Origin: an uncultured Bacteroidota bacterium
GTDB taxonomy: Bacteria > Bacteroidota > Bacteroidia > Bacteroidales > SZUA-534
Direction of reading: 5' to 3'
Assembly (NCBI GenBank): GCA_937885735.1
Contig: CALABN010000262.1
Location: 1-6,140, forward strand
DNA length: 6,140 nt
Part shown: positions 1 through 5,744 of the stretch, in pieces
Numbering within the stretch: the first letter of the stretch is position 1
Layout: every line of letters starts with the position of its first letter
Made by a program: the position numbers and the translations under genes
Notes under the pieces: model-generated
Databases searched by the model: none
What the model was told of the DNA's origin: nothing
The model's input: only the letters and a program-made list of their open reading frames with translations

Positions 1-139
1 GAGGATCTCCACTATACTGTTTTTTTGTTTTAATTAAAAATTCAATTGGATTTAAATAATCAATATCTGCTTCTTTTAATAGTTCAAAAAAATCTTCTCT
101 ATTTTTATGAGGGACTCTTTCAGAGATAAATGTTGGCAT
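1..139 (-). CDS. Unrecognised protein, N-terminal part only (runs off the left edge)
   Basis: Reading leftward from the ATG at 139-137, the frame stays open for 46 codons to the window edge. The peptide begins MPTFISERVPHKNREDFFEL and continues with a charged helix-like stretch and a segment IEFLIKTKKQYSGDP. The mix of charged and hydrophobic residues looks like real protein rather than a chance frame. The codons are very AT-rich (many TTA, AAA, GAT, ATT). The start is uncertain, because the same frame is open upstream as far as a stop at 253-251 and contains a TTG at 187-185 that would overlap the end of the acyltransferase gene. It lies 40 bp downstream of that gene on the same strand, so co-transcription is possible. 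I do not recognise the family with confidence. The spacing of R-x-P-x-x-x-R-x-D faintly recalls hypothetical proteins with HIRAN- or HipA-like regions, but this is an unverified impression from memory. Confidence 0.6.
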   Translation of the reverse strand, partial: MPTFISERVPHKNREDFFELLKEADIDYLNPIEFLIKTKKQYSGDP

Positions 140-179
140 AATGTTTTTTGTCTGGTTTTCAGTAACATCATTGTGATAG

Positions 180-1130
180 TCAGACAATATTGACTGAATT
201 ACGGAACGTTTTTTTTGTAAAGTCGGCACAAAAGTGAAGCATTTTTGAAATCATTAGGCTGCCAACTACGCACAATGGCACCGAAACAGCCAGGTATACC
301 ATTCCTGACGGGTCGAACATAAGATATGGCAGGAACAGTTTGCAAAGTATTGTGAAAATAGGCGAGAACAGAAATATAGGCAAGGTCTTTTGCCCCAAGC
401 GTTGGGCCTTTGTCTTGATTGTGTCTGGCAGCACTTTGTATATAAACAGTATGAAGCTTATCGCAAGATATACTATCATTATGCCGCCTGATGTGGCTCT
501 GCTTAGGTTTTCTTTGTTGGCAGCAAGCAGTATTAACGCTATGATGGCCAGCCACGATGGCTTGAAGATGTCAAGAAATGATTTTCCGCTTCTCCGGATG
601 GCTGCTCCTGCCAAAAAGTACATTGAATTTGAAAACGACATTGACTTTGTGGTAGATATTGCGTAAAAGATCAATCCTGTAATAATTACTGTGCTGATTG
701 TGTCAAGCTTTTCAAATTTGCTTATTATGTAATATATAATGCTGCATATGAAGAGCGTTTTTAAATACCAATATGGTCCAAGTGGATGAAGAAACAGTTT
801 GTTTAGAAAAACGCTTGCTGTAAGGTTTTCAATATGTTCGTTTATGGGAAATATTGATGCCATTGCTATGTAGCCGCTTTCCATAATCATATATGGAATT
901 GCAATTGCCAGCATCGACTTTGCAAATGCCCTTGCCTGTTTCCCCGTGTTCATCAGGTATCCGGAAATGATTAGGAATCCAGGCATATGAAAAGTGTAGA
1001 CAAATTGTTTTGCGTATGGATGCGTTTCGTTGATATAGACTAGATGGAACGATATCATCAACAAGATAAGTATGCATTTGATGAAGTCGAGCTCCTCTAT
1101 TCGTTTTTGTGTTGATGCCGCTTTGTCCAT
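180..1130 (-). CDS. Acyltransferase-3 family integral membrane protein
   Basis: This 316-residue protein is predicted to move an acyl group (often acetyl) onto a sugar or other envelope polymer at the inner membrane, as OafA/WecH-type enzymes do; the acceptor cannot be read from the sequence. Family marks visible are R10 and H29 in the first membrane segment (ending ISFH), the HMPGFLIISGYL block at 48-59 with a second His, GPYWYLKTLF at 118-127, and FLAGAAIRRSG at about 172-182. Roughly ten hydrophobic segments run through it, and no soluble domain is attached. The length is slightly short for the family (about 330-370 is common) but the protein looks complete. The start ATG at 1130 places R10 and the first helix correctly. 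It is the only gene with a visible end here that stops with TGA. By eye its base composition is AT-rich compared with mrp and prfA. No glycan-synthesis neighbours lie in view, so its target is unknown. Confidence 0.85.
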   Translation of the reverse strand: MDKAASTQKRIEELDFIKCILILLMISFHLVYINETHPYAKQFVYTFHMPGFLIISGYLMNTGKQARAFAKSMLAIAIPYMIMESGYIAMASIFPINEHIENLTASVFLNKLFLHPLGPYWYLKTLFICSIIYYIISKFEKLDTISTVIITGLIFYAISTTKSMSFSNSMYFLAGAAIRRSGKSFLDIFKPSWLAIIALILLAANKENLSRATSGGIMIVYLAISFILFIYKVLPDTIKTKAQRLGQKTLPIFLFSPIFTILCKLFLPYLMFDPSGMVYLAVSVPLCVVGSLMISKMLHFCADFTKKTFRNSVNIV

Positions 1131-1144
1131 ATTGAATGATTATG

Positions 1145-1186
1145 TGGCGCAATTTATAAAAAAATGCAAGATTTATTAATGCGCCA
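1145..1186. repeat. Imperfect inverted repeat between the divergent acyltransferase and mrp genes
   Basis: The 7-base arms TGGCGCA (1145-1151) and TGCGCCA (1180-1186) are perfect reverse complements. The pairing continues inward through AT-rich sequence (left arm to about 1160, right arm from about 1171) with one single-base offset and one mismatch. A spacer of about 10 bases (1161-1170) remains. It lies 15 bp upstream of the acyltransferase start and about 38 bp upstream of the mrp -7 element. It could be a dyad operator for a dimeric regulator of one or both divergent genes, or a hairpin in the acyltransferase leader. The sequence alone does not decide between these. Confidence 0.4.
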
Positions 1187-1223
1187 GTGTTGTTGTCCAA
1201 TGTGCTTTTGCCATTTAAAAAAG

Positions 1224-1231
1224 TATCTTTG
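1224..1231 (+). promoter_or_regulatory. Bacteroidetes-type -7 promoter element for mrp
   Basis: TATCTTTG matches the Bacteroidetes consensus TAnnTTTG at every fixed base. It ends 23 bases before the mrp ATG, so transcription would begin near 1238 with a leader of only about 17 bases. Nineteen bases upstream sits TGTG (1201-1204), a 3-of-4 match to the usual -33 TTTG. A perfect TTTG at 1207-1210 is closer than usual (13 bases). The short leader without a Shine-Dalgarno fits this phylum. Confidence 0.55.
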
Positions 1232-1254
1232 CGGTGAATTGAAAAAATGTTGAT

Positions 1255-2349
1255 ATGGAGATAACAGCAGCACAAGTTTTTGGGGTATTGCGTTCGGTGG
1301 TTCATCCCGAACTGCAGAAGGACATCATTCAGCTGGGAATGGTGCAGGGCCTCGAGATTGACGGAAACAACGTAGCCTTTACATTGCTGATAGGCAAGAA
1401 GGAGAGAACCAACATAGCATTGTTGAAGCAAAACTGTGTCGATGCGCTTGAAAAGTCGTTGCCTGGAATTGGAGTCCGGGGCAATATCAAGGTTCAGGCC
1501 AAGGCCGAAACCGAAGAAGATGAGAAGAACGGCTTGCGCAATGTCAAGAATATCATTGCCGTTGCATCGGGCAAGGGCGGTGTAGGCAAGTCAACCGTAG
1601 CTGTTAACCTGGCTGTCGCATTGGCACAGAAAGGGGCAAAGGTGGGCCTTGTCGATGCCGACATCTACGGACCTTCAATACCGTTGATGTTCGATTTGCC
1701 GGATGCCAGACCAATGGCTAACGACGAGCAGATGATTGTGCCTGTTGAAAAATACGGTGTCAAGTTACTTTCCATAGGTTTCTTTGTCAATGCAAAGGAT
1801 GCGCTTGTATGGCGCGGACCAATGGCTAGCAGCGCACTAAAGCAGATGATTATGGAAGCCGCTTGGGGCGAGCTCGACTATCTGCTTATCGACATGCCTC
1901 CCGGAACCGGCGACATTCATCTTGCACTTATCCAGATGCTAGCCATTACGGGCGCGGTAATTGTCAGCACACCTCAGGATGTGGCTCTTGCCGATGCGCT
2001 AAAGGGGATGAACATGTTCCGCAACGAGAAGATAAACGTGCCTGTGCTAGGTTTGGTCGAGAACATGGCTTGGTTCACGCCTGCCGAATTGCCAAACAAC
2101 AAGTATTACATATTTGGCAATGGCGGATGCAAGCGGTTGGCAGAATCGGAAGGAGTCCGTCTGCTTGGCCAGATTCCGTTGGTCCAGAGTGTTCGTGAGG
2201 GTGGCGACAACGGTCAGCCTGCCGCCATCGACAGCAACACCATCACTGGCAGTTACTTCCACGCTTTGGCCGACAATGTCATTGAAGCCACCGATTTCCG
2301 CAACCAAAACTTTGCCGCAAGTCACAAGGTTGAGGTTAAGAAGAAATAG
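1255..2349 (+). CDS. mrp: Mrp/ApbC-family iron-sulfur cluster carrier ATPase
   Basis: This 364-residue cytosolic P-loop protein belongs to the Mrp/ApbC/NBP35 family, which binds and delivers Fe-S clusters to apo-proteins in an ATP-dependent way. Residues 1-85 form a MIP18/DUF59-like N-terminal domain (VLRSVVHPEL at 11-20). The MinD-like ATPase follows: deviant Walker A GKGGVGKST (106-114), DADIYGPS (134-141), WRGPM (186-190), DMPPGTGD (213-220) and ENMAWFTPAELPNNK (269-283). The C-x-x-C after ENM that ligates the cluster in many Mrp proteins is absent; only C292 lies nearby. I recall other Bacteroidetes members with the same replacement, so this may be lineage-typical. The ATG at 1255 is chosen because it gives the conserved domain start; the ATG at 1247 is in another frame. 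It has its own promoter at 1224 and terminator at 2364-2400, so it is probably monocistronic. It ends with TAG. Confidence 0.93.
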   Translation: MEITAAQVFGVLRSVVHPELQKDIIQLGMVQGLEIDGNNVAFTLLIGKKERTNIALLKQNCVDALEKSLPGIGVRGNIKVQAKAETEEDEKNGLRNVKNIIAVASGKGGVGKSTVAVNLAVALAQKGAKVGLVDADIYGPSIPLMFDLPDARPMANDEQMIVPVEKYGVKLLSIGFFVNAKDALVWRGPMASSALKQMIMEAAWGELDYLLIDMPPGTGDIHLALIQMLAITGAVIVSTPQDVALADALKGMNMFRNEKINVPVLGLVENMAWFTPAELPNNKYYIFGNGGCKRLAESEGVRLLGQIPLVQSVREGGDNGQPAAIDSNTITGSYFHALADNVIEATDFRNQNFAASHKVEVKKK

Positions 2350-2363
2350 CATAAGAATTGAGC

Positions 2364-2400
2364 AACAAAAAAGGCTGTCTAATGGACAGCCTTTTTTGTT
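2364..2400 (+). terminator. Intrinsic terminator after mrp
   Basis: A perfect 16-bp inverted repeat pairs 2364-2379 with 2385-2400 around a 5-base loop. Its core is GGCTGTC/GACAGCC, flanked by six A on the left and six T on the right. It begins 14 bases after the mrp stop codon. The A and T runs make it symmetrical enough to work in either direction, but no convergent gene ends here. It is a near copy of the terminator at 3608-3640. Confidence 0.9.
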
Positions 2401-2412
2401 ATTAAATAATAG

Positions 2413-2420
2413 TATATTTG
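2413..2420 (+). promoter_or_regulatory. Bacteroidetes-type -7 promoter element for the thioredoxin lipoprotein gene
   Basis: TATATTTG fits TAnnTTTG exactly and lies 12 bases past the mrp terminator. Transcription would start near 2427, giving an AT-rich leader of about 33 bases with no Shine-Dalgarno. A TTTG at 2395-2398, inside the terminator's descending arm, is 14 bases upstream, shorter than the usual -33 spacing, so the -33 element is unclear. Confidence 0.5.
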
Positions 2421-2459
2421 ATGTGATGTTTTAAATATTTAATAACCATAATATAAATC

Positions 2460-3590
2460 ATGAAAAAATTTTCTATGCTATTGACAGGTTTTGCCATGTC
2501 AGTTTGTCTAATGGTGTCATGCACAAGCAAATCTACATTTACCATCAATGGTGTTGTGTCGGATGATGTCGCCGATTCAGTATTCTATATCTATTTGGCC
2601 GATGAAAATCAGAACATTCCTGACGAGCCTTCCGATATATTGTACGTTAAAGACAAAAAATTCATTTTTACGGCTAATGTCTCTGAACCTCGTTTTTTGG
2701 ACATTTATAATTCAGAAAGGATAATAAATTCATTGATACTCATTCCTGGTTCTACAATGAATATCAATGTTGGTGAATATAGTTGCCACGTATCTGGAAG
2801 CCAATTTTATCAGGAGTGTGGTACCTTCTATGCGTTCCGCGATGACCTTTCTGAAAGAATGAATGATTTGGCACGTACAATAGATTCCATTATTGAAATT
2901 ACGGGAGATAAATCCATGTGTGATTCTCTAATCAGTCAGTATTATGAAATGGCGTCTGAAGATAAGCCTTTTGTTCATGAGCACAAGAATATGGAAGGCG
3001 TTTTGGTGGCATCGGCCTTGTGGGGTGGATTTCGTGTTGGTGACTTTTTCGACAGCACAAACATGAATATTAGAAATGGACGCCTGAAGGCGATTTTTGA
3101 TTCGTTAGAAGAAAGAGAAAAGGCAGAGGATGAATATAATGCTCAGTTGGAGATAAACAGGGCCGAAGTTCAAACGGGTATGATGTTCAAGGATTTTGAG
3201 GTGAATTATGATGGCAACATACGGAAACTCTCAGATTATGTGGGTAATGGAAAATATGTGTTTGTCGATTTTTGGGCAAGTTGGTGTGGACCTTGCGTGG
3301 CGGCAATGCCAGGTCTTATCAACATATATAACAAACACAAGGGTGACAATTTTGAAGTTGTTGGCATCGCAGTTGACGACAAGCCGGAAGCGGCTCAGCG
3401 AGTGTTGAATGAATTGGGTGTGATTTATCCTACGTTTATTCATTCCACAGAAGAGGCTGCATTGCTATATGCCATTAATGGCATACCATATTACTACTTG
3501 TTTGGACCCGACGGAACCATTTTGGATCAAGGAATTGTTAATCAAAGCGAAGAGTGGATGGAGTCAAGAATCATTCAATTTATGAAATAG
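2460..3590 (+). CDS. Thioredoxin-fold (TlpA/ResA-like) lipoprotein with DUF4369-like N-terminal domain
   Basis: This 376-residue protein is likely a membrane-anchored thiol-disulfide oxidoreductase of the cell envelope. A lipoprotein signal (MKKFSMLLTGFAMSVCLMVS) ends at C21. The residues after the Cys (TSKS) lack the acidic run used for surface export in Bacteroidetes, so it is probably periplasm-facing. Residues about 25-120 form a beta-rich domain resembling DUF4369 (FTINGVVSD at 27-35, DKKFIF at 65-70, VSGSQF at 111-116). A helical linker rich in charged residues spans about 125-235. The thioredoxin/AhpC-TSA domain follows from about 240, with WASWCGPC (272-279; active cysteines C276 and C279) and the cis-proline motif GIP (341-343). 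Cysteines 109, 120 and 154 in the N-terminal half are additional. The substrate is unknown. The gene has its own promoter and terminator, is more AT-rich than mrp by eye, and stops with TAG. Confidence 0.9.
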   Translation: MKKFSMLLTGFAMSVCLMVSCTSKSTFTINGVVSDDVADSVFYIYLADENQNIPDEPSDILYVKDKKFIFTANVSEPRFLDIYNSERIINSLILIPGSTMNINVGEYSCHVSGSQFYQECGTFYAFRDDLSERMNDLARTIDSIIEITGDKSMCDSLISQYYEMASEDKPFVHEHKNMEGVLVASALWGGFRVGDFFDSTNMNIRNGRLKAIFDSLEEREKAEDEYNAQLEINRAEVQTGMMFKDFEVNYDGNIRKLSDYVGNGKYVFVDFWASWCGPCVAAMPGLINIYNKHKGDNFEVVGIAVDDKPEAAQRVLNELGVIYPTFIHSTEEAALLYAINGIPYYYLFGPDGTILDQGIVNQSEEWMESRIIQFMK

Positions 3591-3607
3591 AACTGTTTTG
3601 TGGATAT

Positions 3608-3640
3608 CAAAAAAGGCTGTCCAACGGGCAGCCTTTTTTG
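3608..3640. terminator. Bidirectional terminator between the thioredoxin lipoprotein gene and pyrF
   Basis: Arms 3608-3622 and 3626-3640 form a 15-bp stem with one G-U pair (T3620 with G3628) and a 3-base loop. Six A precede and six T follow the GC core GGCTGTCC/GGGCAGCC, so either strand yields a hairpin plus U-run. It starts 17 bases after the rightward stop codon and lies 23 bases beyond the leftward pyrF stop, so it can end both convergent genes. It matches the mrp terminator at 30 of 33 positions. Confidence 0.9.
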
Positions 3641-3663
3641 TCGTTATAAGTGGAGTTGCTTTT

Positions 3664-4488
3664 CTACAGATACAAATCCAGCATTTTCTTCATCTCGTCG
3701 GCGACGGCTTTTGCGGCTTCGCCAGCCTTTTGGGCAAAGTTCTCGGTGTTGTCGGCATAGATGATGGCGCGGCTTGAATTGACAATCAGTCCGCAATTTC
3801 TGTTCATCCCGTATTTGCATACTTCCTCGAGCGAGCCGCCTTGTGCGCCAATGCCAGGCACAAGCAGGAAGTGGTCGGGCGCAATCTTGCGGATGTCCTC
3901 AAACAGACGGCCTTGGGTTGCACCTACCACGTACATCATATTGTCGGCATTTGCCCAATTCTGTGAAGTGCGCAGGACTTTCTCAAACAGGCGTTCGCCG
4001 TAGGTGTCCTGAGTCAGTTGAAAGTCGTGTGAGCCTTTGTTGCTTGTCAGCGCAAGCAGAATGACCCATTTCCCCTCGTACGAAAGGAACGGACTTACGC
4101 TGTCCTCGCCCATATATGGCGCAACGGTCACCGAGTCGATGTCGAGTTCCTCAAAGAATGAGCGGGCGTACATTGCGCTTGTGTTGCCTATGTCGCCACG
4201 TTTTGCATCGGCTATTATGAATTGGTCGGGGTAGTTGGCTTTCAGGTATTTGATGGTCTTTTCAAATGATATCCAGCCTTTTACTCCCATACTCTCGTAG
4301 AATGCGAGGTTTGGCTTGTAGGCTATGCAGTAGTCGGCTGTCGCGTCAATGATGGCCTTGTTGAATGCAAATACAGGGTCCTCGTTGGTCAAAAGATGTT
4401 GCGGGATTTTCTTTAAATCGGTGTCGAGACCAACGCAAAGGAATGATTTCTTGCGCTTTATGTTTTCGAAAAGTTCAGTACGTGTCAT
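3664..4488 (-). CDS. pyrF: Orotidine 5'-phosphate decarboxylase
   Basis: PyrF decarboxylates orotidine monophosphate to UMP, the last step of de novo pyrimidine synthesis, in the cytosol. The 274-residue length fits the longer bacterial type (about 270) rather than the roughly 230-245-residue E. coli type. Visible marks are [15 protein letters not shown] (15-29), [10 protein letters not shown] (57-66), the catalytic D94-x-K96-x-x-D99 in [22 protein letters not shown] (188-194), the phosphate-binding PGIGAQGG (211-218) and NSSRAI (237-242). I start at the ATG at 4488, giving [16 protein letters not shown], which matches the usual N-terminus. An in-frame ATG at 4515 would add nine residues (MYQIKTLRI) with no family support. 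It lies 44 bp downstream of prfA on the same strand with no hairpin between, so the two are probably co-transcribed. It stops with TAG. Confidence 0.95.
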   Translation of the reverse strand: MTRTELFENIKRKKSFLCVGLDTDLKKIPQHLLTNEDPVFAFNKAIIDATADYCIAYKPNLAFYESMGVKGWISFEKTIKYLKANYPDQFIIADAKRGDIGNTSAMYARSFFEELDIDSVTVAPYMGEDSVSPFLSYEGKWVILLALTSNKGSHDFQLTQDTYGERLFEKVLRTSQNWANADNMMYVVGATQGRLFEDIRKIAPDHFLLVPGIGAQGGSLEEVCKYGMNRNCGLIVNSSRAIIYADNTENFAQKAGEAAKAVADEMKKMLDLYL

Positions 4489-4532
4489 AATTCTTAAAGT
4501 CTTTATTTGATACATTTTACAATAGCCGTTGC

Positions 4533-5645
4533 CTATAGGTCGGCTTCTTTCAGTCGTTCGGCGTTTTCAGCCACAATCAGGTGGTCGATGCAGTCCTGTA
4601 TGTCGCCATTCACAAATGCGTCGAGGTTGTAGATAGTGTAGTTGATGCGGTGGTCGGTGATGCGCCCTTGCGGATAGTTGTAGGTGCGAATCTTTGCCGA
4701 ACGGTCGCCTGTGCTCACCAATGTCTTGCGTCGGGATGCTATGTCGTCGATGTACTTTTGGTGCTCCTTGTCGTAGATGAACGTACGCAGGCGGCTCAGG
4801 GCGCGTTCCTTGTTCTTTGGTTGGTCGCGGGTTTCGGTACATTCTATCAGTATCTCGTCAACCTCGCCGGTGATTGGGTTCTTCCAGTTGTAGCGCAGAC
4901 GTACGCCGGATTCAACCTTGTTTACGTTCTGTCCACCTGCACCGCTTGAACGGAAGGTGTCCCATTTAATCTCGCCCTCGTTAATCTGTACGTCGAACTC
5001 GTCGGCTTCAGGCAGGACGGCCACGGTTGCCGCCGATGTGTGAACACGGCCTTGTGTCTCTGTTGCAGGTACTCGCTGTACGCGGTGAACGCCCGACTCG
5101 TATTTTAGGATGCCGTAAACGCCTGTTCCGGTAACGCGGGCCACAATTTCCTTGTATCCGCCAGCGGCGCCCTCGCTGCAACTTGATATTTCAAGTTTCC
5201 AGCCCTTGGTCTCGCAGTACTTGGTGTACATTCGGAACAGGTCGCCGGCAAACAGTGCGGCCTCGTCGCCACCCGTTCCGCCACGTATTTCCAGAATGGC
5301 GTTCTTGTCGTCTTCAGGGTCCGATGGCAGAAGCAGCAACTTTATTTCTTCCTCCATAGGGGCAACTTTCGGCTCGTTTTCGTCGAGTTCCATTTTTGCC
5401 ATTTCGCGCATCTCTTCGTCCTTCTCGGTGTTGAGGATTTCGCGTGCTTCGTCAATGTTTGATACTAGGGTCTTGTATGCCTTGTAGACATCGACTATTG
5501 GCTCAAGGTGCTTGTATTCCTTGTTGAGTTTTACGAATCGCTTGACGTCGGCAATCACTTCGGGGTCGGTTATCTGCTGTGACGTTTCCTCAAAGCGGAT
5601 GCGTATCGCCTCCAATTTGTCGAGTAATGTGTTTTCTGATGCCAT
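4533..5645 (-). CDS. prfA: Peptide chain release factor 1 (RF1)
   Basis: RF1 recognises UAA and UAG in the ribosomal A site and triggers release of the finished protein. The 370-residue protein is full length for the family. The N-terminal helical domain covers about 1-100. The PCRF block includes [22 protein letters not shown] (119-140). The codon-reading tripeptide is PAT (193-195, in [12 protein letters not shown]), which marks RF1 rather than RF2 (SPF). The catalytic loop GAGGQN (235-240) carries the GGQ whose Gln is the methylation target in this family. The C-terminus is intact ([17 protein letters not shown]). No frameshift is present, as expected for RF1. The start ATG at 5645 gives the usual [15 protein letters not shown] opening. 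The gene itself ends in TAG, a codon only its own product reads. It lies between purM and pyrF, not next to prmC/hemK. Confidence 0.97.
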   Translation of the reverse strand: MASENTLLDKLEAIRIRFEETSQQITDPEVIADVKRFVKLNKEYKHLEPIVDVYKAYKTLVSNIDEAREILNTEKDEEMREMAKMELDENEPKVAPMEEEIKLLLLPSDPEDDKNAILEIRGGTGGDEAALFAGDLFRMYTKYCETKGWKLEISSCSEGAAGGYKEIVARVTGTGVYGILKYESGVHRVQRVPATETQGRVHTSAATVAVLPEADEFDVQINEGEIKWDTFRSSGAGGQNVNKVESGVRLRYNWKNPITGEVDEILIECTETRDQPKNKERALSRLRTFIYDKEHQKYIDDIASRRKTLVSTGDRSAKIRTYNYPQGRITDHRINYTIYNLDAFVNGDIQDCIDHLIVAENAERLKEADL

Positions 5646-5670
5646 TTTTTATATGTCTCTGTTATTTAAG

Positions 5671-5678
5671 CAATGTTA
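5671..5678 (-). promoter_or_regulatory. Possible -7 element upstream of prfA
   Basis: On the minus strand this reads TAACATTG, matching TAnnTTTG at five of the six fixed bases. It ends 25 bases before the prfA ATG and sits just past the hairpin at 5685-5728. It would allow prfA and pyrF to be transcribed independently of purM. No good -33 element is visible at the expected distance, so this is weak. Confidence 0.25.
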
Positions 5679-5684
5679 TTAACT

Positions 5685-5728
5685 AAAAAAGGACAATCCA
5701 CGTCCTTCTAAAAACGCAAATTGTCCTT
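5685..5728 (-). terminator. Hairpin after purM, probable terminator
   Basis: On the minus strand AAGGACAAT (5728-5720) pairs perfectly with ATTGTCCTT (5697-5689), with a 22-base loop that holds a small extra CGT/ACG pairing. The second arm runs into six or more T (complement of 5685-5690). It begins 16 bases beyond the purM stop. The stem is only 9 bp with a wide loop, so it may stop transcription only partly and let some purM transcripts continue into prfA. Confidence 0.65.
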
Positions 5729-5744
5729 GTATGTGTGTGAGTAC

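Noticed and set aside
340..666. Plus-strand frame of 108 codons opposite the acyltransferase
   Set aside because: It is a shadow of the membrane-protein coding strand, with no family motifs and no promoter of its own.
1247..1254. ATG at 1247 as the mrp start
   Set aside because: It is out of frame with the Mrp protein; the ATG at 1255 leads straight into the conserved N-terminal domain.
2047..2434. Overlapping frames across the end of mrp and its terminator
   Set aside because: They cross the strong terminator or lie antisense to the Mrp ATPase region, and their translations match no known fold.
4489..4515. Upstream in-frame ATG for pyrF adding nine residues
   Set aside because: The extra residues (MYQIKTLRI) have no counterpart in the PyrF family, and the ATG at 4488 gives the usual [10 protein letters not shown] start.
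4581..5487. Plus-strand frames opposite prfA (4581-4949, 5152-5487)
   Set aside because: They are antisense shadows of the highly conserved prfA gene; their low-complexity Ser- and Val-rich translations reflect the opposite strand's codons.
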